DNA of 64,000 nucleotides from an uncultured Lachnospiraceae bacterium (GCA_900315495.1 OMZJ01000046.1:1-64000), one strand, 5' to 3'; positions 23,938-33,010 are shown, numbered from the stretch's first letter. Numbers and translations: made by a program. The notes: generated by a model not told the origin, from the letters alone.

Positions 23938-25728
23938 ATGGATGACAGCAGACTGAAAGCACTTCGCTCGCTGATGGCGGAGAATGGAATCGATCTCTAC
24001 TATGTTCCCTCGGCGGATGATCACGAGACCGAATATGTGGTGGACCATTTCGAGGCCCGGCGTTTCCTCACCGGCTTCACCGGGGATGCGGGCGTCGCGG
24101 TGGTGACGAAGGACAGGGCCGGACTCTGGACAGACGGCCGCTTTTTCATCCAGGCCGAGGAGCAGCTCAAGGGAAGCGGCTTTTCGCTGTACGCGATGGG
24201 ACAGGAGGGTGTCCCTACGGTGGAGGAATTCATGGCGGCCGAACTCCCGCAGGGGGGCGTCATCGGATTTGACGGGAAGGTTGTCAACACCCGCGACGGC
24301 AGAGCTTTCGAACGGATTGCGGCGGCAAAGGGAGGTGCGCTGAAGACGGACCGGGATCTGGCAGATGTGATCTGGACCGATCGTCCGCCGCTGGCTTCCA
24401 GCCCGGTGTTTGCGCTGGAAGAGAAGTACTGCGGTGAGAATACGGCGTCCAAGCTTTCGAGAATCCGCGCAAAGATGCGGGAGGCGGGGACCGGGTGGCA
24501 CCTGGTTTCCAGCCTGGAGGAGATCGCATGGATCCTGAATGTCCGGGGCAATGACATCCCCTCGGTGCCGGTGATCTATTCCTTTCTTCTGATTGGGGAG
24601 GATCGGGCGGACTGGTTTGTGGACGAGCACTGTGTCAGCGATGGAATCCGGAAGACGCTGACAGCGGCCGGTGTGTCCCTCCGCCCGTACGACGCGGTCT
24701 ATGAGGCGGTGTCCTGCCTTCCGGCCGGAAGCTCGGTGCTTCTGGATACCGGAAAGGTGAATTACCGCCTGACCGGGCTGCTGCCGGAGAGCGTGACGAT
24801 CTGCGACGCGGATGATCCGGCGATTCTCATGAAGGCAGTCAAGAACAACACCGAGATCGCGAACATCCGGGAAGCCCACATCTGTGACGGCATTGCGGTG
24901 GCCCGTTTCATGCACTGGCTGAAGACCAATATCGGAAAAATCCCGATGACGGAGCTCTCGGTCTCCGATTATCTGGAATCCCTGCGCGCCGCGCAGCCGG
25001 GCTTCGTGGAGATTTCCTTTACGACGATCAGCGCCTATCAGGCGAATGCGGCGATGATGCACTATGCGCCTACGCCGGAGAACAATGCGGAGCTGAAGCC
25101 GGAGGGCTTCCTTCTGGTGGATTCCGGCGGGCATTACCTGACGGGTTCGACGGATATCACCCGGACTTTCGTTCTGGGGCCGATCACCGCACAGCAGAAG
25201 CGGGATTTCACACTGGTGGTCAAGGGCAACCTGAACCTTGCCAATCAGAAATTCCTGTACGGCTGCACCGGGCTGAATCTGGACATTCTGTGCCGTTCCT
25301 CTCTGTGGAATCTCGGCATCGATTATCAGTGTGGTACCGGCCACGGCGTGGGGTATCTGCTCTGCGTGCATGAGGGACCCAACGGATTCCGCTGGAAGGA
25401 CCGCCGCGGCGCCAACTGTGTGCTGGAGGCCGGAATGGTCACGACGGATGAGCCCGGCGTATACATCGGCGGTGAATACGGCATCCGCATTGAGAATGAG
25501 CTTCTCTGCAAAAAGGCGGAGAAGAACTTCTACGGGCAGTTCCTGGAATTTGAGAACATCACCTATGCCCCGATCGATCTGGATGCCATTGATCCGTCGC
25601 TGCTCTCCGACGCGGATCTGAAACAGCTCAACGACTATCATGCGCGCGTTTACGAGACCCTGGCGCCGCGGATGGAGGAGGATGAGCGCGTCTGGCTGAG
25701 AGAGTATACCAGACCTCTGGAAAGATAA
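23938..25728 (+). CDS. Aminopeptidase P family metallopeptidase (M24B)
   Basis: Removes N-terminal residues before proline, in the cytoplasm. 596 residues, the long form with two creatinase-like N-terminal domains (about 1-305) and a C-terminal pita-bread catalytic domain. Metal ligands are visible in DSGGHYLTGSTDITRT (two Asp), GTGHGVGYLL (His), TTDEPGVYIGGEYG and RIENELL (Glu residues). AAAGGAGACGAAAAGAAG precedes the ATG. It sits between the LCP gene and the acetylation genes but has no obvious glycan role. The 225-nt gap before it shows no clear promoter or terminator. Confidence 0.93.
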   Translation: MDDSRLKALRSLMAENGIDLYYVPSADDHETEYVVDHFEARRFLTGFTGDAGVAVVTKDRAGLWTDGRFFIQAEEQLKGSGFSLYAMGQEGVPTVEEFMAAELPQGGVIGFDGKVVNTRDGRAFERIAAAKGGALKTDRDLADVIWTDRPPLASSPVFALEEKYCGENTASKLSRIRAKMREAGTGWHLVSSLEEIAWILNVRGNDIPSVPVIYSFLLIGEDRADWFVDEHCVSDGIRKTLTAAGVSLRPYDAVYEAVSCLPAGSSVLLDTGKVNYRLTGLLPESVTICDADDPAILMKAVKNNTEIANIREAHICDGIAVARFMHWLKTNIGKIPMTELSVSDYLESLRAAQPGFVEISFTTISAYQANAAMMHYAPTPENNAELKPEGFLLVDSGGHYLTGSTDITRTFVLGPITAQQKRDFTLVVKGNLNLANQKFLYGCTGLNLDILCRSSLWNLGIDYQCGTGHGVGYLLCVHEGPNGFRWKDRRGANCVLEAGMVTTDEPGVYIGGEYGIRIENELLCKKAEKNFYGQFLEFENITYAPIDLDAIDPSLLSDADLKQLNDYHARVYETLAPRMEEDERVWLREYTRPLER

Positions 25729-25782
25729 CGGCGCCGAAGGTCGCGCAAGTCAGACTGCAATAAAAATACAGCTACTCTTTAA

Positions 25783-25821
25783 CCCTGTGCCCCGAAGCAG
25801 AACATGCCCCGGGGCACAGGG
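25783..25821 (+). other. Inverted repeat in the leader of the MBOAT gene
   Basis: CCCTGTGCCCC (25783-25793) and GGGGCACAGGG (25811-25821) are an 11-bp perfect inverted repeat with a 17-nt loop. AAAGGAG of the MBOAT gene follows 7 nt later. No T-run follows; a leader hairpin controlling the downstream gene, or a weak terminator of the peptidase gene, are both possible. Confidence 0.6.
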
Positions 25822-25845
25822 CTGAAGAAAGGAGTTTTTTAAGGG

Positions 25846-27270
25846 ATGGTTTTTTCCAGCCTGTTTTTCATCTTTGTATTCCTGTGCCTGAACCTGATCA
25901 TCTATTTCCGCGTGCAGGACATTCAGAAAAAGAACATTGTTCTCCTCGTCTTTTCCCTGATTTTCTATTCCTGGGGTGGTGTCCGCTACGTGTTTCTGCT
26001 CCTGGGCATGGCCCTTGCCAGCTGGTATGCGGCGGTCCGGATTGACCGGGCCGGCGAAGACGGCACGGAGAAGAAGAAGTGGATGATCGCTGGATGCGTC
26101 ATCCTGCTGGGCCTTCTGGCCGTATTCAAGTATACCGGATTCTTCTTCCGGACCTTTGACGCGGTGACGGGCCTGTCGGACTTTGTCCCGGACATCGCGC
26201 TGCCGATCGGCATTTCGTTCTATACGTTCCAGCTGCTCTCCTATGTCGCGGATGTATACCGCGGGGAGGTGAAGGCGCAGCCGAAGTACTGGAAGATCCT
26301 CCTGTACTGCAGCCTGTTTCACCAGTGCATTGCCGGACCGATCGTGCGCTATCAGACGGTGGCGGAGGAAATTGACAGCCGCAGAGTCACCATCGGCGAC
26401 CTGACGGTCGGCATCCGCCGTTTTTCCGTCGGACTTGCCAAGAAAGCCATCCTGGCCAATGCCTGCGCGTCTGTGGCAGACAAGTTCCTGCAGGATCCGG
26501 CCTCAGCACCGACGGCCGGCCTGTGGCTCGGCATGCTGTTCTACATGTTACAGATCTATCTCGATTTTTCGGCGTACTCGGACATGGCCATCGGGATGGG
26601 CCGGATGGTGGGATTCCATTACTTGGAAAACTTCAATTATCCCTACATCGCCACATCCGTGCAGGAGTTCTGGCGCAGGTGGCATATCTCCCTGTCCACC
26701 TTTTTCCGCGATTATGTGTATATTCCGCTGGGCGGAAGCCGGAAGGGAAACGCGATGACGGTCCGGAATCTGTTCATCGTCTGGTTCCTGACGGGCATGT
26801 GGCACGGCGCCAGCTGGAATTATATCCTGTGGGGACTGTATTTCTTTGTCTTCCTGGTGCTGGAGCGGTTCGTGCTCCGGAAATATCTGGACCGGCTTCC
26901 CGCGGCGGTGGGCTGGATCTATGCGATGTTTGTCGTCCTGATCGGCTGGGTTCTGTTCCGCTTTGAGAGCCTGCCGCAGCTGGGACAGGTCCTGTCCGGC
27001 ATGTTCGGCGCCGGCGGACGTTCCTTCACCAGCATGTCGGTGCACTATTCCTTCCTCAACAACCTGTTCCTTCTGATTTTCTGTGCCATCGCCTGCACAC
27101 CGCTCGGTTCCATGCTTCGTCGGGCCGCCTATGTGGAGGCGGACAAGAGGCAGACACCGGCGGTGGTCTGCTACTGGGCAGACGCCGTGACGCCGGCGGT
27201 TCTCACGATTCTATCCTTCATTGCGCTGGTGGGGAACAGCTACAATCCGTTCCTCTATTTCCAGTTCTGA
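25846..27270 (+). CDS. MBOAT family O-acyltransferase (AlgI/DltB-like)
   Basis: Moves an acyl group, usually acetyl, across the membrane for O-acylation of an extracellular glycan. The 474-residue protein has about ten hydrophobic segments. Family landmarks are PIGISFYTFQLLSYVADVYRG, FWRRWHISLSTFFRDYVYIPLGG, and the catalytic His in MWHGASWNYILWG (near residue 322). AAAGGAGTTTTTTAAGGG lies before the ATG. The DHHW partner follows 22 nt downstream, the same pairing seen between AlgI and AlgJ/AlgX. The most likely target is the polysaccharide encoded just upstream, although cell-wall glycan is possible. Confidence 0.92.
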   Translation: MVFSSLFFIFVFLCLNLIIYFRVQDIQKKNIVLLVFSLIFYSWGGVRYVFLLLGMALASWYAAVRIDRAGEDGTEKKKWMIAGCVILLGLLAVFKYTGFFFRTFDAVTGLSDFVPDIALPIGISFYTFQLLSYVADVYRGEVKAQPKYWKILLYCSLFHQCIAGPIVRYQTVAEEIDSRRVTIGDLTVGIRRFSVGLAKKAILANACASVADKFLQDPASAPTAGLWLGMLFYMLQIYLDFSAYSDMAIGMGRMVGFHYLENFNYPYIATSVQEFWRRWHISLSTFFRDYVYIPLGGSRKGNAMTVRNLFIVWFLTGMWHGASWNYILWGLYFFVFLVLERFVLRKYLDRLPAAVGWIYAMFVVLIGWVLFRFESLPQLGQVLSGMFGAGGRSFTSMSVHYSFLNNLFLLIFCAIACTPLGSMLRRAAYVEADKRQTPAVVCYWADAVTPAVLTILSFIALVGNSYNPFLYFQF

Positions 27271-27292
27271 CGGCGGAGGTGTGACAGAAAAA

Positions 27293-28777
27293 ATGGATTA
27301 CAAGCAGAAAAAGAAAAAAGTTCGCCGGAAGGCGCATACGGTCGGGATACTCCTCTTTGCCGCGGTGATTCTGTTCTTCGCGGTGCTGGGATGGATCCTG
27401 CCGTTACGTCCGTCCGTATCCCAGCGGGAGAAGCGGGAGCTGACGAAATTCCCAAAATTTTCCATATCGGCGCTGATGGACGGCTCCTATTTTTCACAGA
27501 TTTCTACCTGGTACTCCGATACCTTCCCGTTCCGGGATGCCTGGGTTCTGGCGGATTCCGGTCTGGAATCCCTGCGGGGCATCCGCACGGTACAGATCAT
27601 CCAGGGAGATACCGCGAAGGACGAGATCCCGGATGCGCCAATGAGCGGGAACAGCGGCGGCGCACAGACAGAGACGGCACCTGCGGAGGAAGAATCCGCG
27701 GAACCGGTGTCTCTGGAGGCAGAGACAGAAAATTCCGGAGAAGTCACGGAGGTAAGCCGGACGACAGCGGCAGCAGCAGACAGCGGCAGCAGCACGGCTG
27801 TCACGACCTCGGCATCCGTTTCTCCGGCCGAACCCGGTACCACGGCTGCATCTTCGGATGCCTCCTCGGATCTTCCGATGGTGCAGGGACAGGTGCAGAA
27901 CAACCTGATCATCAGCGGCGATACCGCCTATGGCATCTATTATTTCAATCTCAATGCCGCGAATACCTATATTGAGACGGTCAACCGGATGGCAGAAGAG
28001 CTGAAGGGACAGACGAATGTCTACTGCATGCTGGTTCCGATCAGTTCCACACTGTATGTCAGCCGGGACACGCTGGACGCAGCCGAGAGCAGCGATGAAG
28101 CCAAGGCTATGAGCTATTACTATGACTCCATGAACACGGATGTGAAGAAGGTGCCGATTCTGGATACCCTCATGGATCACCGCGACGAGTACATCTATTT
28201 CCGCACGGACCATCACTGGAACGGACGGGGCGCCTACTACGCGGCCTGTGAGCTGCTGAAGGCGATGGGGCAGACACCGCATGATCTCTCCGAGTATCAG
28301 GAGATGGATTTCGGCGGTTTCCTCGGATCCTACTACCAGAGCAGCCTGAATGTGGGACTGCGGGCGAATCCGGATGTGATCAACGCATTTGTGCCGATCA
28401 CCTGCAACACCATGACGTTCACCGAGACGGACGGAACGACGCTGGACTGGCCCATCATCAACGATGTGTCCGGATATTCGGAGGGACAGAAATATTCCAC
28501 CTTCGCGGCGGGGGACAATCCGTACAGCGTGATTCACAACCCCAATGTCACCAACGGGCGGAGTGCCGTCGTCATCAAGGAATCCTACGGCAATGCGGTA
28601 ATTCCGTTCCTGACAGATTATTATCAGGATCTGTACTGGTTTGATTATCGCTATTATAATGGGAGCATCACCCAGTTTATCGAGGAGAACGGCATCGATG
28701 ACCTGATTTTCATCAACGCCACGGAGCCGATTTCGTCGATCGAGCAGGTACAGCGCATGAGCGGACTGCTGCCCTGA
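27293..28777 (+). CDS. DHHW family protein (AlgJ/AlgX-like acetyltransferase partner)
   Basis: 494 residues from ATG 27293; GGAGG lies 13 nt upstream, while a GTG at 27281 is too close to it. A basic N-terminus (KKKKVRRK) and one helix (about 17-38) export the rest. Residues ~45-105 resemble the conserved start of the family (FPKFSISALMDGSYFSQIS). A Ser/Thr/Ala/Glu-rich linker of about 80 residues follows (about 115-200). The SGNH-like catalytic part has the family motif TDHHWNGRGAYYA near residue 305 and KESYGNAVIPFL near 430. It probably receives acetyl groups through the MBOAT protein and places them on exported polysaccharide. Confidence 0.9.
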   Translation: MDYKQKKKKVRRKAHTVGILLFAAVILFFAVLGWILPLRPSVSQREKRELTKFPKFSISALMDGSYFSQISTWYSDTFPFRDAWVLADSGLESLRGIRTVQIIQGDTAKDEIPDAPMSGNSGGAQTETAPAEEESAEPVSLEAETENSGEVTEVSRTTAAAADSGSSTAVTTSASVSPAEPGTTAASSDASSDLPMVQGQVQNNLIISGDTAYGIYYFNLNAANTYIETVNRMAEELKGQTNVYCMLVPISSTLYVSRDTLDAAESSDEAKAMSYYYDSMNTDVKKVPILDTLMDHRDEYIYFRTDHHWNGRGAYYAACELLKAMGQTPHDLSEYQEMDFGGFLGSYYQSSLNVGLRANPDVINAFVPITCNTMTFTETDGTTLDWPIINDVSGYSEGQKYSTFAAGDNPYSVIHNPNVTNGRSAVVIKESYGNAVIPFLTDYYQDLYWFDYRYYNGSITQFIEENGIDDLIFINATEPISSIEQVQRMSGLLP

Positions 28778-28894
28778 CGGACAGACAGGATGCAGCGCAG
28801 CGGCAGCCCTTCCGGCACCCCGATGACAGGGGCAGCCGGATGCCGGAAGAAAACAGCACACCCGGGCGGATGCCGCCGGGAGAAGGAGACAGAG

Positions 28895-30388
28895 ATGGGA
28901 ATCATGTATCACAGCACCAGAGGGGATCAGAGGGCTTACACGGCGTCCCAGGCAATTCTGAAGGGACTGGCACCGGACGGGGGACTTTTTGTACCGGATC
29001 AGATCCCGCCGCTTCCGAAGAGCCTGCGGGAGTTTGCTGCCATGGATTATCACGGCGTGGCGCTGGAAATCCTGTCGTCCTTCCTGACAGACTTCACCAG
29101 GGATGAACTGGAAGAGTGCGTGGAGAAGGCGTACGACAAAAAGTTTGACACCCCGGTGATAGCGCCGGTGGTGAAAAAGAGCGACGCATACTATCTCGAG
29201 CTGTATCACGGGGCGACGATTGCCTTCAAGGATATGGCGCTTTCGATCCTCCCGCATCTGTGTGTGAAAGCGGCGCGGAAGAACCATGAGCAGCGGGAGA
29301 TTGTGATTCTGACGGCAACCTCCGGCGATACCGGGAAGGCTGCCATGGCGGGATTTGCGGATGTGCCGGGAACCCGCATCATGGTCTTTTACCCGGACGG
29401 CGGCGTCAGCCCGATCCAGAAGCTGCAGATGGTCACGCAGAAGGGGAAGAACGTCCGGGTCGCGGCCATCCGAGGAAACTTTGACGATGCCCAGACGGAG
29501 GTCAAGAAGCTGTTCTCGGACCAGGCGCTGAACAGTGAGATCAGCCGCCGCGGATATGTCTTCTCGTCGGCCAACTCGATCAACATCGGACGCCTGATCC
29601 CGCAGGTTGCTTACTATGTGTGGGCTTATGCCAGACTGCTTGCGGCGGGAGAAATCGAGGAGGGGGAGAAGATCAATTTTACGGTTCCCACCGGGAATTT
29701 CGGCAACATCCTCGCAGGTTATTACGCGAAGTGCATGGGGCTTCCGGTCGGCCGGCTGATCTGCGCCTCCAACGAAAACAAGGTGCTGTTTGACTTCTTT
29801 ACGACCGGAACCTACGACCGGAACCGCCCGTTTATCCTGACGTCCTCCCCGTCGATGGACATCCTGGTCTCCAGCAACCTGGAGCGCCTGATTTTCGGCT
29901 GCTGCGGCGATGACGCGGCGAAGACCGCGGAGTTCATGCGCGAGCTGTCGAAGGATGGCCGGTATACCATCACCGCGGAGATGAAGAAGAATCTGGCCGA
30001 TTTCACCGGCGGCTACGCAACGCAGGAGGAGACTTCCGAGCGGATTCACGACGAGTTTGCCTCCGACCATTATGTCCTCGACACCCATACCGCCGTCGCC
30101 TCCGCGGTTTATCAGAAATACGTGAAACAGACCGGCGACCGGACGAAGACGGTCATCGTCTCCACCGCAAGCCCGTATAAGTTTGTGCGGAGCGTGGTTC
30201 CGGCCATCGATCCGGAGGATGCGGCGCAGGATGAGGGAAAAGATTTCGACCTGATCGCCGATCTGGAGCGCGTCTCCGGTGTGCCGCGTCCCGCGGCCGT
30301 CCGCGAGATCGATCACGCGCCGGTGCTGCACAACCTTGTCATCGACCGCAGTGAGATGAAGGCGGCAGTCCTGGATTTCCTGAAATAA
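28895..30388 (+). CDS. thrC: Threonine synthase
   Basis: PLP enzyme converting O-phosphohomoserine to threonine. 497 residues from ATG 28895, chosen for the GAGAAGGAGACAGAG just upstream; this is the long form of the enzyme. The N-terminal MYHSTRGD and APDGGLFVP are diagnostic, and the PLP lysine lies in AFKDMALS near residue 111. TATSGDTGKAAM and PTGNFGNILAGYYA form the phosphate and cofactor pocket. No other threonine-pathway gene is adjacent. A 117-nt gap separates it from the DHHW gene with no clear promoter. Confidence 0.96.
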   Translation: MGIMYHSTRGDQRAYTASQAILKGLAPDGGLFVPDQIPPLPKSLREFAAMDYHGVALEILSSFLTDFTRDELEECVEKAYDKKFDTPVIAPVVKKSDAYYLELYHGATIAFKDMALSILPHLCVKAARKNHEQREIVILTATSGDTGKAAMAGFADVPGTRIMVFYPDGGVSPIQKLQMVTQKGKNVRVAAIRGNFDDAQTEVKKLFSDQALNSEISRRGYVFSSANSINIGRLIPQVAYYVWAYARLLAAGEIEEGEKINFTVPTGNFGNILAGYYAKCMGLPVGRLICASNENKVLFDFFTTGTYDRNRPFILTSSPSMDILVSSNLERLIFGCCGDDAAKTAEFMRELSKDGRYTITAEMKKNLADFTGGYATQEETSERIHDEFASDHYVLDTHTAVASAVYQKYVKQTGDRTKTVIVSTASPYKFVRSVVPAIDPEDAAQDEGKDFDLIADLERVSGVPRPAAVREIDHAPVLHNLVIDRSEMKAAVLDFLK

Positions 30389-30491
30389 TGTTCCGGCGGT
30401 GAGGCCTGACGGGCAGAGCCGGCAGACTCCGCGGGGAAGAATCGAGAGGTGTCCGGGTTTTCCGGCGCCTGCCGGAGTCCCAAATGAGAAA

Positions 30492-30517
30492 AAGAGCCCT
30501 GGAGAACCAGGGCTCTT
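30492..30517. terminator. Terminator hairpin between thrC and the rpiB-like gene
   Basis: AAGAGCCCTGG and CCAGGGCTCTT form an 11-bp perfect stem with loop AGAA. The minus-strand product ends in a T-rich tail (CTCTTTTTCTC), so it mainly terminates leftward transcripts from the isomerase gene. It may also slow rightward transcription from thrC. Confidence 0.75.
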
Positions 30518-30614
30518 ATCTAACCATTCCCATTTCATTCCCATTGCAGGATATAGAAAGACCAAAGTCCTGCGGAGGGGGATATTCCTGTATTGTTTCG
30601 TACTTTCAGAAACA

Positions 30615-30635
30615 GGGCCGGCCGGGTGCCGGCCC
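30615..30635 (-). terminator. Second hairpin downstream of the rpiB-like gene
   Basis: GGGCCGGC and GCCGGCCC pair around a 5-nt loop. Read on the minus strand it is followed by TGTTTCTG. It lies 45 nt beyond the isomerase stop, ahead of the stronger hairpin near 30500. Confidence 0.5.
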
Positions 30636-30679
30636 CGTTCTGTCTCTGCCGGGTTTCTGACCCGTGTTTGTGTTCCGGA

Positions 30680-31321
30680 TTATTCGCCGATGACGGATTT
30701 GATGTAATCCCGGATGGCGTCGTTCGTGCAGTCGCGGTAGAAATACTCCTTGAAGTGCTCTCCCGCGATCGCCTGCTTCAGGAAATCCTGATCGATGGTC
30801 TTTAACACGGTCAGAATATCCTTGTGGGTTACGGTCTTGACCTGATCCAGGATCTTCTTGTTGCGCTGCTCCGGAACAACTCTTTCCGGCGGATAGCCGC
30901 CGCCCGGTGCGGCCTCGAACAGTTTTTCAAAGCAGTATTTCAGGTTGAGCTCGCCGCCCCAGCCGAATCCTTTGGCAAACGGAAATGCTGCCGCGTTGCC
31001 GGCATTGATCTGGGAGAACAGGTAAGCGTCCGACGGATCCACGATGTGGCCGCAGAGAACGCCGGGGAAGGCATTCATCGCAAGGGTTGCGCCCTCGCCG
31101 GTTCCGCAGCCGGTCACGACAAAGTCAGCGGCGCCGCTGTTTAAGAGAATGGCGGCCAGAAGCCCCTCCTGCACGTAGGTCAGCTGTGCCTTGTCATCCG
31201 CCGAATACATGCCGTAGTTCACGACGGTAAATCCCTTCGGCTCGACCACCTCGCGCAGCGTCTTCTCGATCAGCGCGTTTTTCGCCGCCTGGCTGTTCTC
31301 ATTGATCAAAGCGATTTTCAT
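30680..31321 (-). CDS. RpiB/LacA/LacB family sugar-phosphate isomerase
   Basis: Aldose-ketose isomerase fold for a phosphorylated sugar. The N-terminal ~150 residues match the family: MKIALINENSQAAKN, a catalytic-site GCGTGEGATLAMNAFPG near residue 88, and HIVDPSDAYLFSQINAGNA near 112. At 213 residues it is about 65 longer than ribose-5-phosphate isomerase B; the extra C-terminal part is helical (VTHKDILTVLKTIDQDFLKQ). The long form belongs to a subgroup whose substrate I cannot state. AGAAAGGAGATT precedes the ATG on the minus strand, and a very strong promoter lies upstream. Confidence 0.83.
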   Translation of the reverse strand: MKIALINENSQAAKNALIEKTLREVVEPKGFTVVNYGMYSADDKAQLTYVQEGLLAAILLNSGAADFVVTGCGTGEGATLAMNAFPGVLCGHIVDPSDAYLFSQINAGNAAAFPFAKGFGWGGELNLKYCFEKLFEAAPGGGYPPERVVPEQRNKKILDQVKTVTHKDILTVLKTIDQDFLKQAIAGEHFKEYFYRDCTNDAIRDYIKSVIGE

Positions 31322-31373
31322 GGTATAATCTCCTTTCTGATACGGGTTTCCCGGAGGAACCCATGCTGAAATG

Positions 31374-31402
31374 ATCATAGCCGGGAATGCGGGAAATGTC
31401 AA
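31374..31402 (-). promoter_or_regulatory. Strong promoter of the rpiB-like gene
   Basis: On the minus strand: TTGACA (31402-31397), a 17-nt spacer, TATGAT (31379-31374). This is a near-consensus promoter about 45 nt from the ATG. Confidence 0.75.
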
Positions 31403-31595
31403 ACAGCGCGGGTTCCGGAGGCTTTGCCGAGCGGCCCGGCGGATGCGGACAGAAGCGTCATTGCCGTCCATGCAGATAAGACTGTGCATCCCCTTTGCAG
31501 GTATCGGACTGCGGGAGTCTGCGGCACGTCTGGGAGCCGGCAGTGAGCCTGTCGGAGGCGTGAACGGCTGTGCCGCAAGGACAGGGAGGAAAAAG

Positions 31596-31871
31596 ATGGC
31601 GGAAGAGAAACCAATGCCGGATCTCCGGTGCAGAAAATGCCTGGTGCGCGAGATGGCGGATGAAGACCTGAAAAACAAGATCGCGCAGCTCATCGAGGAC
31701 GTTCCGGAGGAGGGGCGGACAGATCCCGCGGAATACGAGAAACGCCTGGCCGCCTGCCGGGCTTGTGAGAAGCTTCTGGCCGGGACCTGCCGGATCTGCG
31801 GCTGCTTCGTGGAAGGCCGCGCCGCGGTTGAAATGCTGCACTGCCCGATGCCGGGAAATCCACGCTGGTAA
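31596..31871 (+). CDS. Cys-rich small protein, DUF6171-like
   Basis: 91 residues from ATG 31596, with AGGGAGGAAAAAG directly upstream. Eight cysteines occur as RCRKC near the N-terminus, CRAC, CRICGC and a final HCP, spaced like a pair of zinc knuckles or treble-clef sites. The pattern and size resemble the uncharacterised DUF6171 group of Clostridia; function is unknown. A hydrophilic helix separates the first pair from the rest. The ORF is open further upstream, but only this start has a ribosome site. It is convergent with the GNAT gene. Confidence 0.72.
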   Translation: MAEEKPMPDLRCRKCLVREMADEDLKNKIAQLIEDVPEEGRTDPAEYEKRLAACRACEKLLAGTCRICGCFVEGRAAVEMLHCPMPGNPRW

Positions 31872-31937
31872 AGGGGATCCCCTTCCTGCGGCCCCTGGAA
31901 GCCTTTTCAGGGCACCCCGCTGGTGAAGGGATCCGGC
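31871..31937. repeat. Palindrome and repeated segment between convergent genes
   Basis: AAGGGGATCCCCTT (31871-31884) is a 14-bp perfect palindrome starting at the last base of the small-protein stop codon. The surrounding CGCTGGTAAAGGGGATCC (from 31863) recurs as CGCTGGTGAAGGGATCC (from 31918). No T-run marks it as a standard terminator. Confidence 0.5.
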
Positions 31938-32031
31938 AGTCCATTTCGCACCGGGACTCTGCCGGACAGATGTGCTGCCGGCCTGTCTGTCAGAAGAAGG
32001 TCTTTGCAAACCACGGCTCCGGAAGATTTGT

Positions 32032-32865
32032 TCAGTACCAGTACTCCTGCAGTTCCTGTGCCGTCTGGAAGCCCTCATGGCAGTACAGTGCGTACGCTGC
32101 GGCATCCTCCTCGGAGACCTGAATCTTCACAGTCTTATAATTTCCCTTCAGGCTGGAGAGGAGAAGATCCATCGCCTGCGTGCCGATTCCCTTCCCCTGA
32201 AAATCGGGGTCGATGGCCAGGCCGAAGAGGTAGACCTCGTCCTCCCCGGCCGTGCCGAGACACAGGCCGCAGGGCTTTCCCGCCGAGGTGATCTCCCAGA
32301 GAACGGAACCGTCCGATACTGCCTGTCGGAGATAGTCCCGGGATTCCTTCTGTTTTACATCGAAGGCCCGGCTGTGAATCCGGGACAGAAGCGCGATGTC
32401 GCTGCTGTCTTCCAGCGCCGTGTCCCCGGAGGGGTGCTTCTCCGGATACTTCGAGAGGTCCAGCGTCATCAGGTGCTCCGTCGAGGTATACTGCGCGCCG
32501 AGGAAGAACTCCAGCGTGGCAAAGGCGTCATAGCTGCAGCCGTCCGTGTAGATGCAGAGCGCGGCCTCCTCGCCGATCTCGGAGATCAGGCGGTCGAAGA
32601 GCTTCGTGAAATAGCCCTTCTGCCGGCATTCCGGGCGGGTAAACGCGGTCATCTCATAATAGTCGCCGTTGTCGTAGGTGACGAGAAAGGCATTGAGCCT
32701 GGAGGGATCCTCGTCGTCCAGATACAGATAGACCCGTTCCTCCGGGGCGATGAGATCCGGAGCCGAGAGCGTCAGCCCCTCATAGGCGGCGCAGGCCGCA
32801 AAAAGGTCCTCCGCCTTCTTCTGAAGCGCAGGGGTCAGCTCTTTTTCATTACAGACTTTGATCAA
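32032..32865 (-). CDS. Tandem GNAT-type N-acetyltransferase
   Basis: 277 residues from a TTG start; AAGGGAGGAAAAACA lies immediately upstream on the minus strand, and no ATG has such a site. The C-terminal half (about 140-277) has the acetyl-CoA signature in DPDFQGKGIGTQAMDLLL. The N-terminal half (about 1-130) looks like a second, degenerate GNAT fold (TAFTRPECRQKGYFTKLFD). Double GNAT proteins acetylate diverse small molecules or proteins, and the substrate is not predictable. It appears monocistronic, with a candidate promoter and inverted repeat about 160-190 nt upstream. Confidence 0.8.
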   Translation of the reverse strand: MIKVCNEKELTPALQKKAEDLFAACAAYEGLTLSAPDLIAPEERVYLYLDDEDPSRLNAFLVTYDNGDYYEMTAFTRPECRQKGYFTKLFDRLISEIGEEAALCIYTDGCSYDAFATLEFFLGAQYTSTEHLMTLDLSKYPEKHPSGDTALEDSSDIALLSRIHSRAFDVKQKESRDYLRQAVSDGSVLWEITSAGKPCGLCLGTAGEDEVYLFGLAIDPDFQGKGIGTQAMDLLLSSLKGNYKTVKIQVSEEDAAAYALYCHEGFQTAQELQEYWY

Positions 32866-33010
32866 TGTTTTTCCTCCCTTTCTGCCGCTGCCCGGAGGGC
32901 AGGAGAATGCCGCCGGATGACTCCGGCACGTTTCCCTGCATAGAGTCCGCGGCGCCGGATGCTGCCGCAGCCGGCGTCCCTGCAGACATCCTGTATCCTC
33001 ACGGTTGCAG

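Noticed and set aside
27494-30565. A 1023-codon open frame on the minus strand
   Set aside because: It lies antisense to the DHHW and threonine synthase genes, which have clear motifs; it has no ribosome site or domain and results from GC-rich codon bias.
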